Source: Sphingomonadales bacterium (GTDB taxonomy: Bacteria > Pseudomonadota > Alphaproteobacteria > Sphingomonadales > Sphingomonadaceae). Taken from it: a DNA stretch of 38,052 nucleotides. The number at the start of each line of letters is the position of its first letter. The stretch's first letter is position 1. The stretch covers positions 1 through 38,052 of the forward strand of contig JAGXTB010000215.1 of NCBI GenBank assembly GCA_018334165.1. The letters run 5' to 3'. A program made the translations under genes and the position numbers. Below the pieces are notes generated by a model that was given only the letters and a program-made list of their open reading frames with translations, was not told the origin of the DNA and searched no databases. Below, in pieces: positions 7,952 to 16,068 of the stretch.

Positions 7952-9520
7952 ATGAAAGATATGGCCTTGTGGAACGAGGGCGATTGGGTCGCGGCTATCG
8001 CGGCAATCATCTTGGCGATGTTTCTCGCCGTCGGAATTGCGATTGCGGGTAGTCGCAAGCCCGAAGTGTTCGGCCATCCCAAGGGCTTGTTCATGTTGTT
8101 CTTCGCTGAAATGTGGGAACGGTTCAGCTTCTACGGGATGCGCGGCATTCTAGTGTTCTATCTGGTGCAGCACTGGCTATTTTCCGAAGGTGAAAGCAGT
8201 CTGATGCTCGGCGCCTATGGCTCGCTCGTCTATATTACCCCGCTGTTCGGCGGGTGGTTGGCTGACCGCTATCTGGGACAACGCAAGGCGGTGCTATTTG
8301 GCGGTGTGCTGTTGGCGGCAGGCCACCTGTTCATGGTGTTTGAGGGTGTTGGCGGACAGAATGATCCGACGATCAACGTGTTCTGGCTGGCGCTTGCGCT
8401 GATCATTGTAGGTTCGGGCTTTCTCAAGGCCAACATTTCGGTGCTGGTCGGCCAGCTCTACAAGCGGACCGATACCCGGCGAGACGCCGCCTACACCATT
8501 TTCTACATGGGTATCAATTTGGGCGCAGCGGCGGGCGGCATTCTGGTTGGCTATCTGGGGCAGACCATCGGCTGGGCCTATGGCTTCGGCCTGTCGGGCA
8601 TTGGCATGGTGGTGGGGCTTGCCGTGTTTGTCCTTGGCAAGTCGGCCCTGCGCGGCGCAGGCGAGGCTGTGGGCGCGCTAACCCGGCAGAAGGAAATGCT
8701 GATTTACGTCGGCGGGATCGCTGCGGTGGTGGTGATGTGGTTGCTGATTCAGTACCGCGACGCGATCCAGATCCTGCTGATCGTGAGCGGGCTCGGCCTG
8801 CTAGGCTATGTCCTTTATGAGGCTTTCAAACTGCCGAAGGAACCGCGCGAGCGAATCTTTGCGATCCTGTTCCTGATCGCTCTCAATCCGCTGTTTTGGG
8901 GCCTGTTCGACCAAGCACCGGGCAGCCTTAACCTCTACACTGACAAGTTTGTCGAGACGGGCAATATTCCAGCATCTGTGTTCCAGTCGATCAATCCGAT
9001 CTATATCATCTTGCTCGCTCCGCTGTTCGCGGCGTTGTGGCAGTGGCTGGGCAAGCGTGGTTTGGAGCCATCAGCCCCGGCCAAGTTCGCGTTGGCGCTA
9101 TTCCAGGTTGGCGCGGGCTTCTTGGTGTTTGCATGGGGTGCGCAGGCCGCTGGGATCGGGGCGATTACTCCGGTGATCTTCGTGTTCCTGCTTTACTTGC
9201 TACACACCACTGGTGAGCTGTGCCTCAGCCCGGTCGGCCTGTCGGCGATGAACCGACTTGCACCGACCTTTATGGCCAGTCTGATCATGGGCGCGTGGTT
9301 CTACATGACTGCGGTGGGCAGCTTCCTGGCGGGCAAGATCGGCGAGGCAACCGGGGGAGAAAGCGGCGAGCTGACACAGGAACTCGTACTCACCATCTAC
9401 AACCAGATCGGCTGGATCGCGATTGGAGTAGGCGTGGTTGTCCTGCTGCTTTCGCCAATCGTCAAACGCTGGATGCACCTCGATACGCTCGAGGATGCGC
9501 CTGAGGCCAAGGCGGAGTAG
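7952..9520 (+). CDS. Proton-dependent oligopeptide transporter (POT/PTR2 family)
   Basis: A 522-aa major-facilitator protein with about 14 hydrophobic helices. Family signatures are clear: the first-helix ExxER motif (FFAEMWERFSFYGMRG), GGWLADRYLGQRKAV in the loop after helix 2, and the PTR2 signature FYMGINLGAAAGG. These proteins import di- and tripeptides with protons across the inner membrane. ATG 7952 follows GGGGAG. It is 5 bases before an exported amidohydrolase and may share its transcript, suggesting a peptide or amino-acid-derivative uptake unit, with the divergent GntR-type gene as a possible controller. Confidence 0.95.
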   Translation: MKDMALWNEGDWVAAIAAIILAMFLAVGIAIAGSRKPEVFGHPKGLFMLFFAEMWERFSFYGMRGILVFYLVQHWLFSEGESSLMLGAYGSLVYITPLFGGWLADRYLGQRKAVLFGGVLLAAGHLFMVFEGVGGQNDPTINVFWLALALIIVGSGFLKANISVLVGQLYKRTDTRRDAAYTIFYMGINLGAAAGGILVGYLGQTIGWAYGFGLSGIGMVVGLAVFVLGKSALRGAGEAVGALTRQKEMLIYVGGIAAVVVMWLLIQYRDAIQILLIVSGLGLLGYVLYEAFKLPKEPRERIFAILFLIALNPLFWGLFDQAPGSLNLYTDKFVETGNIPASVFQSINPIYIILLAPLFAALWQWLGKRGLEPSAPAKFALALFQVGAGFLVFAWGAQAAGIGAITPVIFVFLLYLLHTTGELCLSPVGLSAMNRLAPTFMASLIMGAWFYMTAVGSFLAGKIGEATGGESGELTQELVLTIYNQIGWIAIGVGVVVLLLSPIVKRWMHLDTLEDAPEAKAE

Positions 9521-9525
9521 CAGCA

Positions 9526-10941
9526 ATGAAAAGCCCGCGCCTTGCCCTCCTGACCGCTGCCGCAATGGCTCTGGTGCTGACAAGCACCAGCGCCTGGGCG
9601 GCCAAGGAGGACAAGAAGAAGGAAAGCCCCGCGGTCAAAGCGGCGCGGGACTTCAACAAGGACCCTTATCCCTCCACCTACAAGCCCTATCCGGGGCGGG
9701 TGACCGTGATCACCGGGGCAACCGTGTTCGACGGTACCGGCAAGCGGATCGAAAAAGGCGTGGTCATGGTCAAGGATGGCAAGGTCGCCGCAGTCGCGGG
9801 CAGCCTGGCCGATCTTGATATTCCCGCCGATGCGGTGCGGATCGATGGCACGGGCAAGTACGTCACCCCCGGGATCATTGATGCCCACAGCCACCTGGGC
9901 AACTATCCCAGCCCCGGCGTCGAAGCCCATTCGGACGGCAACGAGCTGACCGATCCGACCACGCCCAACGTCTGGGCCGAACATTCGGTCTGGCCGCAGG
10001 ATCCGGGCTTCAGCCGGGCGATGGCCAATGGCGGAATTACCGCGCTGATGGTGCTGCCGGGCAGCGGCAACCTGATGGGCGGGCGCGGGGTCGTGCTCAA
10101 GAATGTACCGGACCGCACCGTGCAGGGGATGAAGTTCCCCGCCGCGCCCTATAGCCTCAAGATGGCCTGCGGGGAAAATCCCAAGCGGGTCTATGGTTCC
10201 AAGGGGCGCACACCCTCAACCCGGATGGGCAATTTCGCGGTCAACCGCGAAACCTGGATCAAGGCCAAGGAATACCGCGCCAAACGCGACGCGGGCAAGC
10301 TTGAGAGCCGCGATCTGGCGATGGAAACGCTGGTCGGCGTGCTCGACGGCGAAGTGCTGATCCAGAACCACTGCTACCGCGCCGACGAAATGGCGCTGGT
10401 GCTCGATATGGCCAAGGAGTTCGGCTACAAGGTTGCGACCTTCCACCACGCGGTCGAGAGCTACAAGATTGGCGACTTGCTGAAAGAAGCCGACACCTGC
10501 AGCGCGATCTGGGCTGACTGGTGGGGTTTCAAGATGGAAAGCTATGACGGCATTCCGGAGAACGCCGGGCTGCTCTACAAGGCCGGGGCCTGTGTGGTGA
10601 TCCATTCGGACGATGCCAACGGGATCCAGCGCTTGCCGCAGGAAGCCGCCAAGGCGCAGGGCGATGCCCGCCGGATCGGGATCGACGTGCCCGATGCCGA
10701 AGTGATCCGCTGGCTGACGCTCAACCCGGCCAAGGCGATCGGGGTCGACAAGCTGACCGGCAGTCTGGAGCCTGGCAAGGCGGCTGACCTGGTGCTGTGG
10801 AACGGCAACCCGCTGTCGGTCTATTCACGGCCCGAAAAGGTCTGGATCGATGGCGCGCTGCTGTTCGATTCCAATGATCGCAAACGCCGCGCGGTAAGCG
10901 ACTTCGAGCTTGGCCAGCCCGGCGAAGGAGACGTGAAATGA
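9526..10941 (+). CDS. Exported amidohydrolase (metal-dependent)
   Basis: A 471-aa amidohydrolase-superfamily enzyme with an N-terminal signal peptide (basic start, hydrophobic core, cleavage after about AWA at residue 25). The HxH motif is intact (H121, H123), further candidate metal ligands are H282 and H307/H308, and the catalytic-type IHSDD segment holds H360 and D362. It is closest to imidazolonepropionase-like/periplasmic amidohydrolases of unknown substrate. It starts 5 bases after the peptide transporter gene, and its stop overlaps the next amidohydrolase by 4 bases (ATGA). The pairing suggests a two-subunit or paired system acting on an N-acyl or peptide-like compound in the periplasm. 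Confidence 0.9.
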   Translation: MKSPRLALLTAAAMALVLTSTSAWAAKEDKKKESPAVKAARDFNKDPYPSTYKPYPGRVTVITGATVFDGTGKRIEKGVVMVKDGKVAAVAGSLADLDIPADAVRIDGTGKYVTPGIIDAHSHLGNYPSPGVEAHSDGNELTDPTTPNVWAEHSVWPQDPGFSRAMANGGITALMVLPGSGNLMGGRGVVLKNVPDRTVQGMKFPAAPYSLKMACGENPKRVYGSKGRTPSTRMGNFAVNRETWIKAKEYRAKRDAGKLESRDLAMETLVGVLDGEVLIQNHCYRADEMALVLDMAKEFGYKVATFHHAVESYKIGDLLKEADTCSAIWADWWGFKMESYDGIPENAGLLYKAGACVVIHSDDANGIQRLPQEAAKAQGDARRIGIDVPDAEVIRWLTLNPAKAIGVDKLTGSLEPGKAADLVLWNGNPLSVYSRPEKVWIDGALLFDSNDRKRRAVSDFELGQPGEGDVK

Positions 10942-12233
10942 GCGCGCGCACAATCACGCTCGCCCTGGCCGCGCTACTCGCTTCGGCGGCGGCACCCGCT
11001 TTTGCGCAAACCGTCGCCATTACCGGCGGCAAGGTGGTGATCGGCGATGGCAGCGATCCGATCGAAGGCGGCACGGTGCTGGTTCAGGACGGCAAGGTCG
11101 TTGCTGCGGGCAAGGGCATTGCAGTGCCCGCCGGGGTCAAGACCATCGATGCCAGTGGCAAATGGGTCACCCCCGGGCTGGTCGTCGCGGTGACCGACCT
11201 TGGCCTGTTCGATGTCGATGCGGTCGATGACAGCAACGACGGCGATGCCAGCAATAGCCCGTTCAGCGCCGCGCTCGATCTGTCGGCCGCGATCAATCCC
11301 GATGGCCAGCATGTCAAGGTCAGCCGGGCGGGCGGGGTCACCCGCGCTGCGGTGGCGCCGCTGGGGACCGGATCGATCTTTGGCGGGCAAGGCGCAGTGA
11401 TCGATCTTGGCGCCGATCCGCAAGCCGTGACTACGCCGCGTGCATTCCAGTATGTCGATCTGGGTGAAGCCGGTGCACGCCGCGCCGGAGGGAGCCGGGT
11501 GGCCAGCTATGTCATGCTGCACAACGCGCTGGGTGAGGCCAAGGAACTGGCCGCCGCTCCCGCAGGAGCGCGGCGTGACGACGTGCTGCTCACGCGCCGC
11601 GATGCCCAGGCGCTGGGCGCTGTGGTAACCGGCAAGCAGCCGCTCTATGTCCGGGTCGAGCGCGCCGCCGACATCCGCATGGTCCTGGGTCTGCGGGCCG
11701 AATATCCGGCGCTGCGGCTGGTGATCGTGGGCGCCAGTGAAGGCTGGATGGTGGCGGGCGAACTGGCTCGGGCCGGGGTGCCGGTGCTGGCAACGCCGCT
11801 CAACGATCTTCCTGATACATTTGAGCAGCTGGGCTCGACCCAGTCGAATGTCGGGCGGATGAAAGCGGCCGGGGTCAAGGTTTCGCTCGGCGCGTTCTTC
11901 GATCAGCCGCGCTATGCCCCGCAATATGCCGGAAACCTGGTTGCCCTGACCCGGGTGCCGGGGGCGAGCGGGCTGAGCTGGGGCCAGGCCTTTGCTGCGA
12001 TCAGTTCGGGCCCCGCCGAAGCGATCGGGATGGGCGACAAGTTTGGCAGCCTGCGCGCTGGGCGCGCCGGTGACTTAGTGATCTGGGACGGCGATCCGTT
12101 GGAGGTCACCTCAGGGGTGGTCAAGGTGTACATCGATGGCGTTGAACAGCCGCTCGACAATCACCAGACCCGCCTGCGCGATCGCTACAACACGCCGAAC
12201 CAGGGCAGCCTGCCAAAGGCCTACGACTGGTAA
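10938..12233 (+). CDS. Exported amidohydrolase paralog lacking the metal-binding motif
   Basis: A 431-aa secreted protein (signal peptide MSARTITLALAALLASAAA..AFA) with the amidohydrolase frame: the N-terminal beta-sandwich, the TPG turn before strand 1, and the C-terminal LRAGRAGDLVIWDGDPLEV. The expected HxH after TPG is replaced by V85-T86-D87, and no substitute His/His/Asp set is visible, so it is probably catalytically dead or uses other chemistry. It is translationally coupled to the intact enzyme upstream, so a structural or substrate-binding partner role is the simplest reading. Family call sure; inactivity inferred from missing ligands. Confidence 0.85.
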   Translation: MSARTITLALAALLASAAAPAFAQTVAITGGKVVIGDGSDPIEGGTVLVQDGKVVAAGKGIAVPAGVKTIDASGKWVTPGLVVAVTDLGLFDVDAVDDSNDGDASNSPFSAALDLSAAINPDGQHVKVSRAGGVTRAAVAPLGTGSIFGGQGAVIDLGADPQAVTTPRAFQYVDLGEAGARRAGGSRVASYVMLHNALGEAKELAAAPAGARRDDVLLTRRDAQALGAVVTGKQPLYVRVERAADIRMVLGLRAEYPALRLVIVGASEGWMVAGELARAGVPVLATPLNDLPDTFEQLGSTQSNVGRMKAAGVKVSLGAFFDQPRYAPQYAGNLVALTRVPGASGLSWGQAFAAISSGPAEAIGMGDKFGSLRAGRAGDLVIWDGDPLEVTSGVVKVYIDGVEQPLDNHQTRLRDRYNTPNQGSLPKAYDW

Positions 12234-12259
12234 CAGGCGGGGCAACACAGAGGGGCAAG

Positions 12260-12943
12260 ATGGACGAGCAATTCGCAGAGCTGGTGGCCGCGTCGCTGGC
12301 CTTTGTCGGTACCCATTTCGCGTTGTCGCATCCCTTCCGGGCGGGGCTGGTCAAGCGGCTGGGCGAGGGCGGCTTCCTGGGGCTCTACTCGCTAGTCGCG
12401 CTGGCGACATTTGCCTGGATGGCGCTGGCGTTCCGGGGGCTGCCGATGGCCGAAGTGCCGCTGTGGAACGGCAACAGCGATGCGGCCTGGGCGCTGGCCT
12501 CTGTGCTGATGCTGATCGCTTCGGTGCTGTTTGCCGGATCGCACCGGGGCAATCCGGCGATGCCCGGACCGCATGGCAAGGATCTGGCCCGCAAGACCCC
12601 GCACGGCGTGTTCAAGGTCACCCGCCACCCGATGATGTGGAGCTTTGCCTTGTGGAGCGCGGCGCACATTCTGGTCAGCCCGACCCCGCGGGTGCTGGTG
12701 CTGGCCGGCGCGATTGCCTTCCTCGCGCTGGCGGGTTCCTTCCTGCAGGACCGCAAGAAATATGTGATGCTGGGTGCGGCCTGGGAGACATGGCACCGCC
12801 ACACCACTTTCGTGCCGCGGCTGACCGCACTGGCCAGTGTTGGCCTGGTCCCGTGGCTGGCAGGTCTGGCGCTGTGGCTGGGCGCCAGCTGGCTGCATTT
12901 GTGGCTGGTGGGAATTCCCGCCGGGATCTTCCGCTGGATCTGA
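12260..12943 (+). CDS. NnrU family membrane protein
   Basis: A 227-aa integral membrane protein with about six helices. The segment KTPHGVFKVTRHPMMWSFALWSAAHI matches the NnrU/isoprenylcysteine-methyltransferase-like core, and HFALSHPFRAGLV near the N-terminus is also typical. NnrU was named from nitric-oxide reductase clusters, but most homologs, including sphingomonad ones, are far from denitrification genes, and none are seen here. It follows the amidohydrolase pair by 26 bases on the same strand. Confidence 0.88.
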   Translation: MDEQFAELVAASLAFVGTHFALSHPFRAGLVKRLGEGGFLGLYSLVALATFAWMALAFRGLPMAEVPLWNGNSDAAWALASVLMLIASVLFAGSHRGNPAMPGPHGKDLARKTPHGVFKVTRHPMMWSFALWSAAHILVSPTPRVLVLAGAIAFLALAGSFLQDRKKYVMLGAAWETWHRHTTFVPRLTALASVGLVPWLAGLALWLGASWLHLWLVGIPAGIFRWI

Positions 12944-12947
12944 GTTC

Positions 12948-13139
12948 CTACTTCTCCCGCACGTGCTCGCCGGGATTGTCGCGCAGGTATTCATAGGCTG
13001 CCGAATAGCGATGGTTACCGGCTTCGAAGGCCGAGCGGCTGGTCGAGGCGACACCGCCATCGCGTTCCAGCTGGGCGGCAAAGCTGCGTTCATAGAAACG
13101 GCGGGCGGGATCGTCGCTTGGGGCGGGTTGGCTGGTCAT
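12948..13139 (-). CDS. Small hypothetical protein
   Basis: A 63-aa hydrophilic, mixed-charge protein with no signal or membrane helix. It is convergent with the NnrU gene (4 bases apart) and divergent from the glycosyltransferase gene. No strong ribosome site is visible before ATG 13139. The composition (FYERSFAAQLERDG, YEYLRDNPGEHV) looks like a folded small protein, so I keep it with moderate trust. Confidence 0.5.
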   Translation of the reverse strand: MTSQPAPSDDPARRFYERSFAAQLERDGGVASTSRSAFEAGNHRYSAAYEYLRDNPGEHVREK

Positions 13140-13213
13140 GATTTGAAGTGCTTAGCGAAGCTTTGGAGCGCCGCCAATGGACCTTCGCCTTGCCGCTGTG
13201 TAGGGCCATGATC

Positions 13214-14371
13214 ATGGCAACTCATGCTCCCGGACAGACCCTGGCAGGCAAGCGGATCGGGCTGGTTTCGGCCTGGGCCTCGCGGCTGGGCGGCGGGGTG
13301 TTCGAAGCCGTGGTTGCGCAGGCCCGGCTGATCGAAGCGCAAGGCGGCGAGGCGCTCGTCTTTGCGCTGGAGGACCAGCACAGTACCGAGGATGCCGCGC
13401 GATTTGGTGCGGCGCAGGTTCAGGTCTTCCCGGTCAAGGGCCCGGTGCAGATCGGCTATGCCCCGGCGCTGCTGCCTGCCTTGCTGAGGGCCAAGCTCGA
13501 CTGCCTGCATTTGCACGGGATCTGGATGTACCCCTCGCTCGCCGCCAGCCGCTGGGCGCAGGCGAGCGGGCGGGGCTATGTCGCCTCGCCGCACGGCATG
13601 CTCGACCCCTGGATCACCGCACGCGGGCGCTGGAAAAAGGCGCTGGCCCGCGCTGGATACGAACGGACCAGCTGGCGGCGGGCGAGCTTTCTCCATGCCC
13701 TGACCCAGCGCGAGGCGGCGGATATCGAACGCGAGAGCGGGCGCGGCGACAGCGTGGTGATCGCCAATGCCGGGCCCGATGCCAGCCCCGTCCCCAGCGT
13801 GCCGCGCGCGCCGCATGTGCTGTTCATCGGCCGGATCCACGCCAAGAAGAACCTCATCGCGCTGGTCGAGGCCTGGCAGCGGGCTGAGCGACCTGCCGAT
13901 GCGCGGCTGACCCTGGCTGGCTGGGGCGAGGAAGCCGATGTGACCCAGCTTCGCGCGGCAGTGGCTGCGGCAGGGCCCTCGGTAGAATTCGTCGGTCCGG
14001 TCTATGGCGCGGCCAAGCAGGCGCTGCTGGACACGGCACGGTTCACCGTGCTGCCTTCGCATAGCGAGGGACTGCCGATGGCCATGCTTGAAGGCTGGGC
14101 GGCCGGCACGCCCGCGATTCTGACCGGGGAGTGCAACCTGCCCGAGGGTCTGGTAGCGGGCGCAGCGCTCGAATGCGGCTACGATGCCAAGAGCATCATG
14201 CCCGCGCTCGAAGCTGCCTTGCGGATCGACCAGGCGGATTGGCTCGCCATGGCCCGCGCCGCGCATGGTCTTGCCATGGGGCCGTTTGCAGCCGAGACAA
14301 TTGCCACACGCTGGAGCGAGGCCTACCTTCGCGCGATCGCCCTGGGGGAGGACAATGACCACGCCGCTTGA
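13214..14371 (+). CDS. Glycosyltransferase family 4 (GT-B fold)
   Basis: A 385-aa retaining glycosyltransferase of the exopolysaccharide locus. The N-terminal half has LHLHGIWMYPS and the acceptor-side HGMLDPW. The C-terminal donor half has LFIGRIHAKKNL (the GT4 strand-turn with Lys-Lys) and the ExxxE nucleotide-sugar motif in SHSEGLPMAMLEGWA. ATG 13214 is preferred because GGG at 13204-13206 gives normal spacing; ATG 13208 and GTG 13148 are less well placed. It overlaps the acetyltransferase gene by 17 bases. Donor and acceptor sugars cannot be read from sequence. Confidence 0.9.
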   Translation: MATHAPGQTLAGKRIGLVSAWASRLGGGVFEAVVAQARLIEAQGGEALVFALEDQHSTEDAARFGAAQVQVFPVKGPVQIGYAPALLPALLRAKLDCLHLHGIWMYPSLAASRWAQASGRGYVASPHGMLDPWITARGRWKKALARAGYERTSWRRASFLHALTQREAADIERESGRGDSVVIANAGPDASPVPSVPRAPHVLFIGRIHAKKNLIALVEAWQRAERPADARLTLAGWGEEADVTQLRAAVAAAGPSVEFVGPVYGAAKQALLDTARFTVLPSHSEGLPMAMLEGWAAGTPAILTGECNLPEGLVAGAALECGYDAKSIMPALEAALRIDQADWLAMARAAHGLAMGPFAAETIATRWSEAYLRAIALGEDNDHAA

Positions 14372-14921
14372 TGCCCGCGAGACCAGGCCGCTGGAAGGCG
14401 GGGCCAGCTTTTCGCTGGGCAACCGACTGACGCGGGTGGTGTGGATGCTGGCCTGGCTGGTGCTGTGCCGCTTCACTCCGCCGCCGCTCCATGGCTGGCG
14501 GCGGCTGGTCTTGAGGGCGTTTGGCGCGAAAGTCGCGCGCGGGGCGCGGGTCCATGCCAGCGTTGCGGTCTGGCTGCCGGCCAATCTGGAGCTGGGCGAA
14601 CATGCATTGATCGGACCCGGCGTCAGGCTCTACAACCAGGGCCGGATCGTGATTGGTGCGCGGACCGTAGTGTCGCAGCGCGCGCATATCTGCGCCTCAA
14701 CCCACGATGTGCGCGATCCCTTGTTCCAATTGGTGCTGCGCCCGGTGACCATCGGCGAACAGTGCTGGATCGCGGCCGAGGCCTTTGTCGGCCCCGGGGT
14801 GTCGATGCACGATCGCTCGGTGCTGGGCGCGCGCGGTGCGCTGTTTGAAGATGCCAAGGCGGACGGGGTCTATTCCGGCAATCCGGCCAAGTTCGTCAAG
14901 GACCGGCAGTTTCGATCCTGA
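14355..14921 (+). CDS. WcaF-like sugar O-acetyltransferase (left-handed beta-helix)
   Basis: A 188-aa protein with a membrane-facing hydrophobic segment (VVWMLAWLVLCRF) and hexapeptide repeats (ELGEHALIGPGVRLYN, RIVIGARTVVSQRAHICAS) forming a left-handed beta-helix. The His in ASTHD is the usual catalytic residue, and the YSGNPAKFVKD end is typical of WcaF/serine-acetyltransferase-type enzymes. It would acetylate a sugar of the exopolysaccharide repeat unit using acetyl-CoA. GGGGGAGGA precedes ATG 14355. Its 3' end overlaps the convergent gene by 26 bases. Confidence 0.9.
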   Translation: MTTPLDARETRPLEGGASFSLGNRLTRVVWMLAWLVLCRFTPPPLHGWRRLVLRAFGAKVARGARVHASVAVWLPANLELGEHALIGPGVRLYNQGRIVIGARTVVSQRAHICASTHDVRDPLFQLVLRPVTIGEQCWIAAEAFVGPGVSMHDRSVLGARGALFEDAKADGVYSGNPAKFVKDRQFRS

Positions 14922-16068
14922 CGTCTTCCAGCCACAGATCGCTGCCATCCGGGCCAACCCCAAACAGCAGCAGTTGCGCAGCGCAGGTCCCGTCCGCTGC
15001 AACCACAGCCCGCCAGCGCCCCTTCGCCTGATCCGGCTGCGGAACCAGCCATTGCGGTACCTTGCCCTGACACACCAGCGCGGGCTGCAGCGCCTTGCTT
15101 GGCCGGTCCTGGCTATCGCCGCTGCGCCAGGTCACGGTATAGCGGCCCGGCCGCAGCGCCAGCAATTGCGATAGCACCGGCCGGGTGCTGGGTGCTGAGC
15201 CTTGCACCGTCACGCGTTGGCCCGGTCCGGCGGTCGAAAGTTCAAGGCCCAAGGTCAAGCCGTCGCTGCCCAGCAATTCCCAGGCGAAAGCACTGGTCTT
15301 CTCGCCCAAGGTGGCCATCGAAAACCGGCCGTCGCCGACCAGGCCGCTGCCCGCGGCCGGGCAATGCGCCTGCCACAGGTCCGATCCCTCGCGGAACAGG
15401 CCCAGCACCGCCAGCCGGTTGACGCTGGGGGATATCGCGGGGCAGCCCAGGACCAGGCCCTTGCTTGCGGCCTCGCTCAGCACCGGCACGCGCTGCAGCA
15501 TCACGTCGGCGGGCAGATCGTGGACATCGCCGGCATAGCTGGTCAGCCAGACCGGGCCCGCGGCCATCCGTTCGACCAGCGCGCTGCGTCCGGCCGGATT
15601 GCGCTCCAGCGGATCGAGCAACTGGCGCTGGCGGTGCAGCAAGGGTTGCTGGCGCAGCAGCGCATCAAGCCGCATCGCCGCGATCCGGTAGTCGCCAGCA
15701 CCCAGCGCGCGGTCCATCCAGTAGCTTTGCGTGATCGGCACCCGCCAGCCGAGTTTTCCGGCCAGGCGGAAGGCCACTTCCGCCCCGCCGCGATCCCCGC
15801 TGGCCAGTCGCCCGGCGCCCAGCAGTGCAGAGCTTTGGGGATCGGTCGGGGCATCGGCGATCGCCGCCTGGCCCAGCGCGAGGGCGGTCTGGCCCTGGCC
15901 TGCGGCAAGGGCCTGTCCTCCGCGAACCCGCAGTGCTTCAGAGGCAAAGAAGGCGGGCACATGCTCCGCCACACCGGGCGACTTCTCGCTGATCCGGTCC
16001 AGCCCGCTGCCCAGCGCCAGGGCCGAATAGCCGAGGCAAGCAAGGACCAGGCCGATGCGAGCCAGCAT
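14896..16068 (-). CDS. Envelope-anchored TPR-like protein of the exopolysaccharide locus (unknown function)
   Basis: A 390-aa protein with one N-terminal membrane/signal helix (ARIGLVLACLGYSALALGSGL). An alanine-rich helical part (about residues 45-175) reads like TPR repeats, and a beta-rich C-terminal half with paired cysteines follows. No named family is recognised. Its ATG overlaps the stop of the Wzc-like kinase by one base (TGATG), so they are coupled, and it probably helps polymer assembly or export in the periplasm. Alternative: a secreted accessory protein unrelated to export. Confidence 0.7.
   Translation of the reverse strand: MLARIGLVLACLGYSALALGSGLDRISEKSPGVAEHVPAFFASEALRVRGGQALAAGQGQTALALGQAAIADAPTDPQSSALLGAGRLASGDRGGAEVAFRLAGKLGWRVPITQSYWMDRALGAGDYRIAAMRLDALLRQQPLLHRQRQLLDPLERNPAGRSALVERMAAGPVWLTSYAGDVHDLPADVMLQRVPVLSEAASKGLVLGCPAISPSVNRLAVLGLFREGSDLWQAHCPAAGSGLVGDGRFSMATLGEKTSAFAWELLGSDGLTLGLELSTAGPGQRVTVQGSAPSTRPVLSQLLALRPGRYTVTWRSGDSQDRPSKALQPALVCQGKVPQWLVPQPDQAKGRWRAVVAADGTCAAQLLLFGVGPDGSDLWLEDVRIETAGP

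Noticed and set aside
9521-9525. Direct operon partnership of GntR-type gene with the amidohydrolases
   Set aside because: Only position supports it; the regulator is divergent and no operator could be verified.
13136-14584. Long open frame (482 codons) on the minus strand across the glycosyltransferase gene
   Set aside because: It is antisense to a clear GT4 glycosyltransferase and acetyltransferase, with Arg/Pro/His-rich composition typical of high-GC shadow frames.
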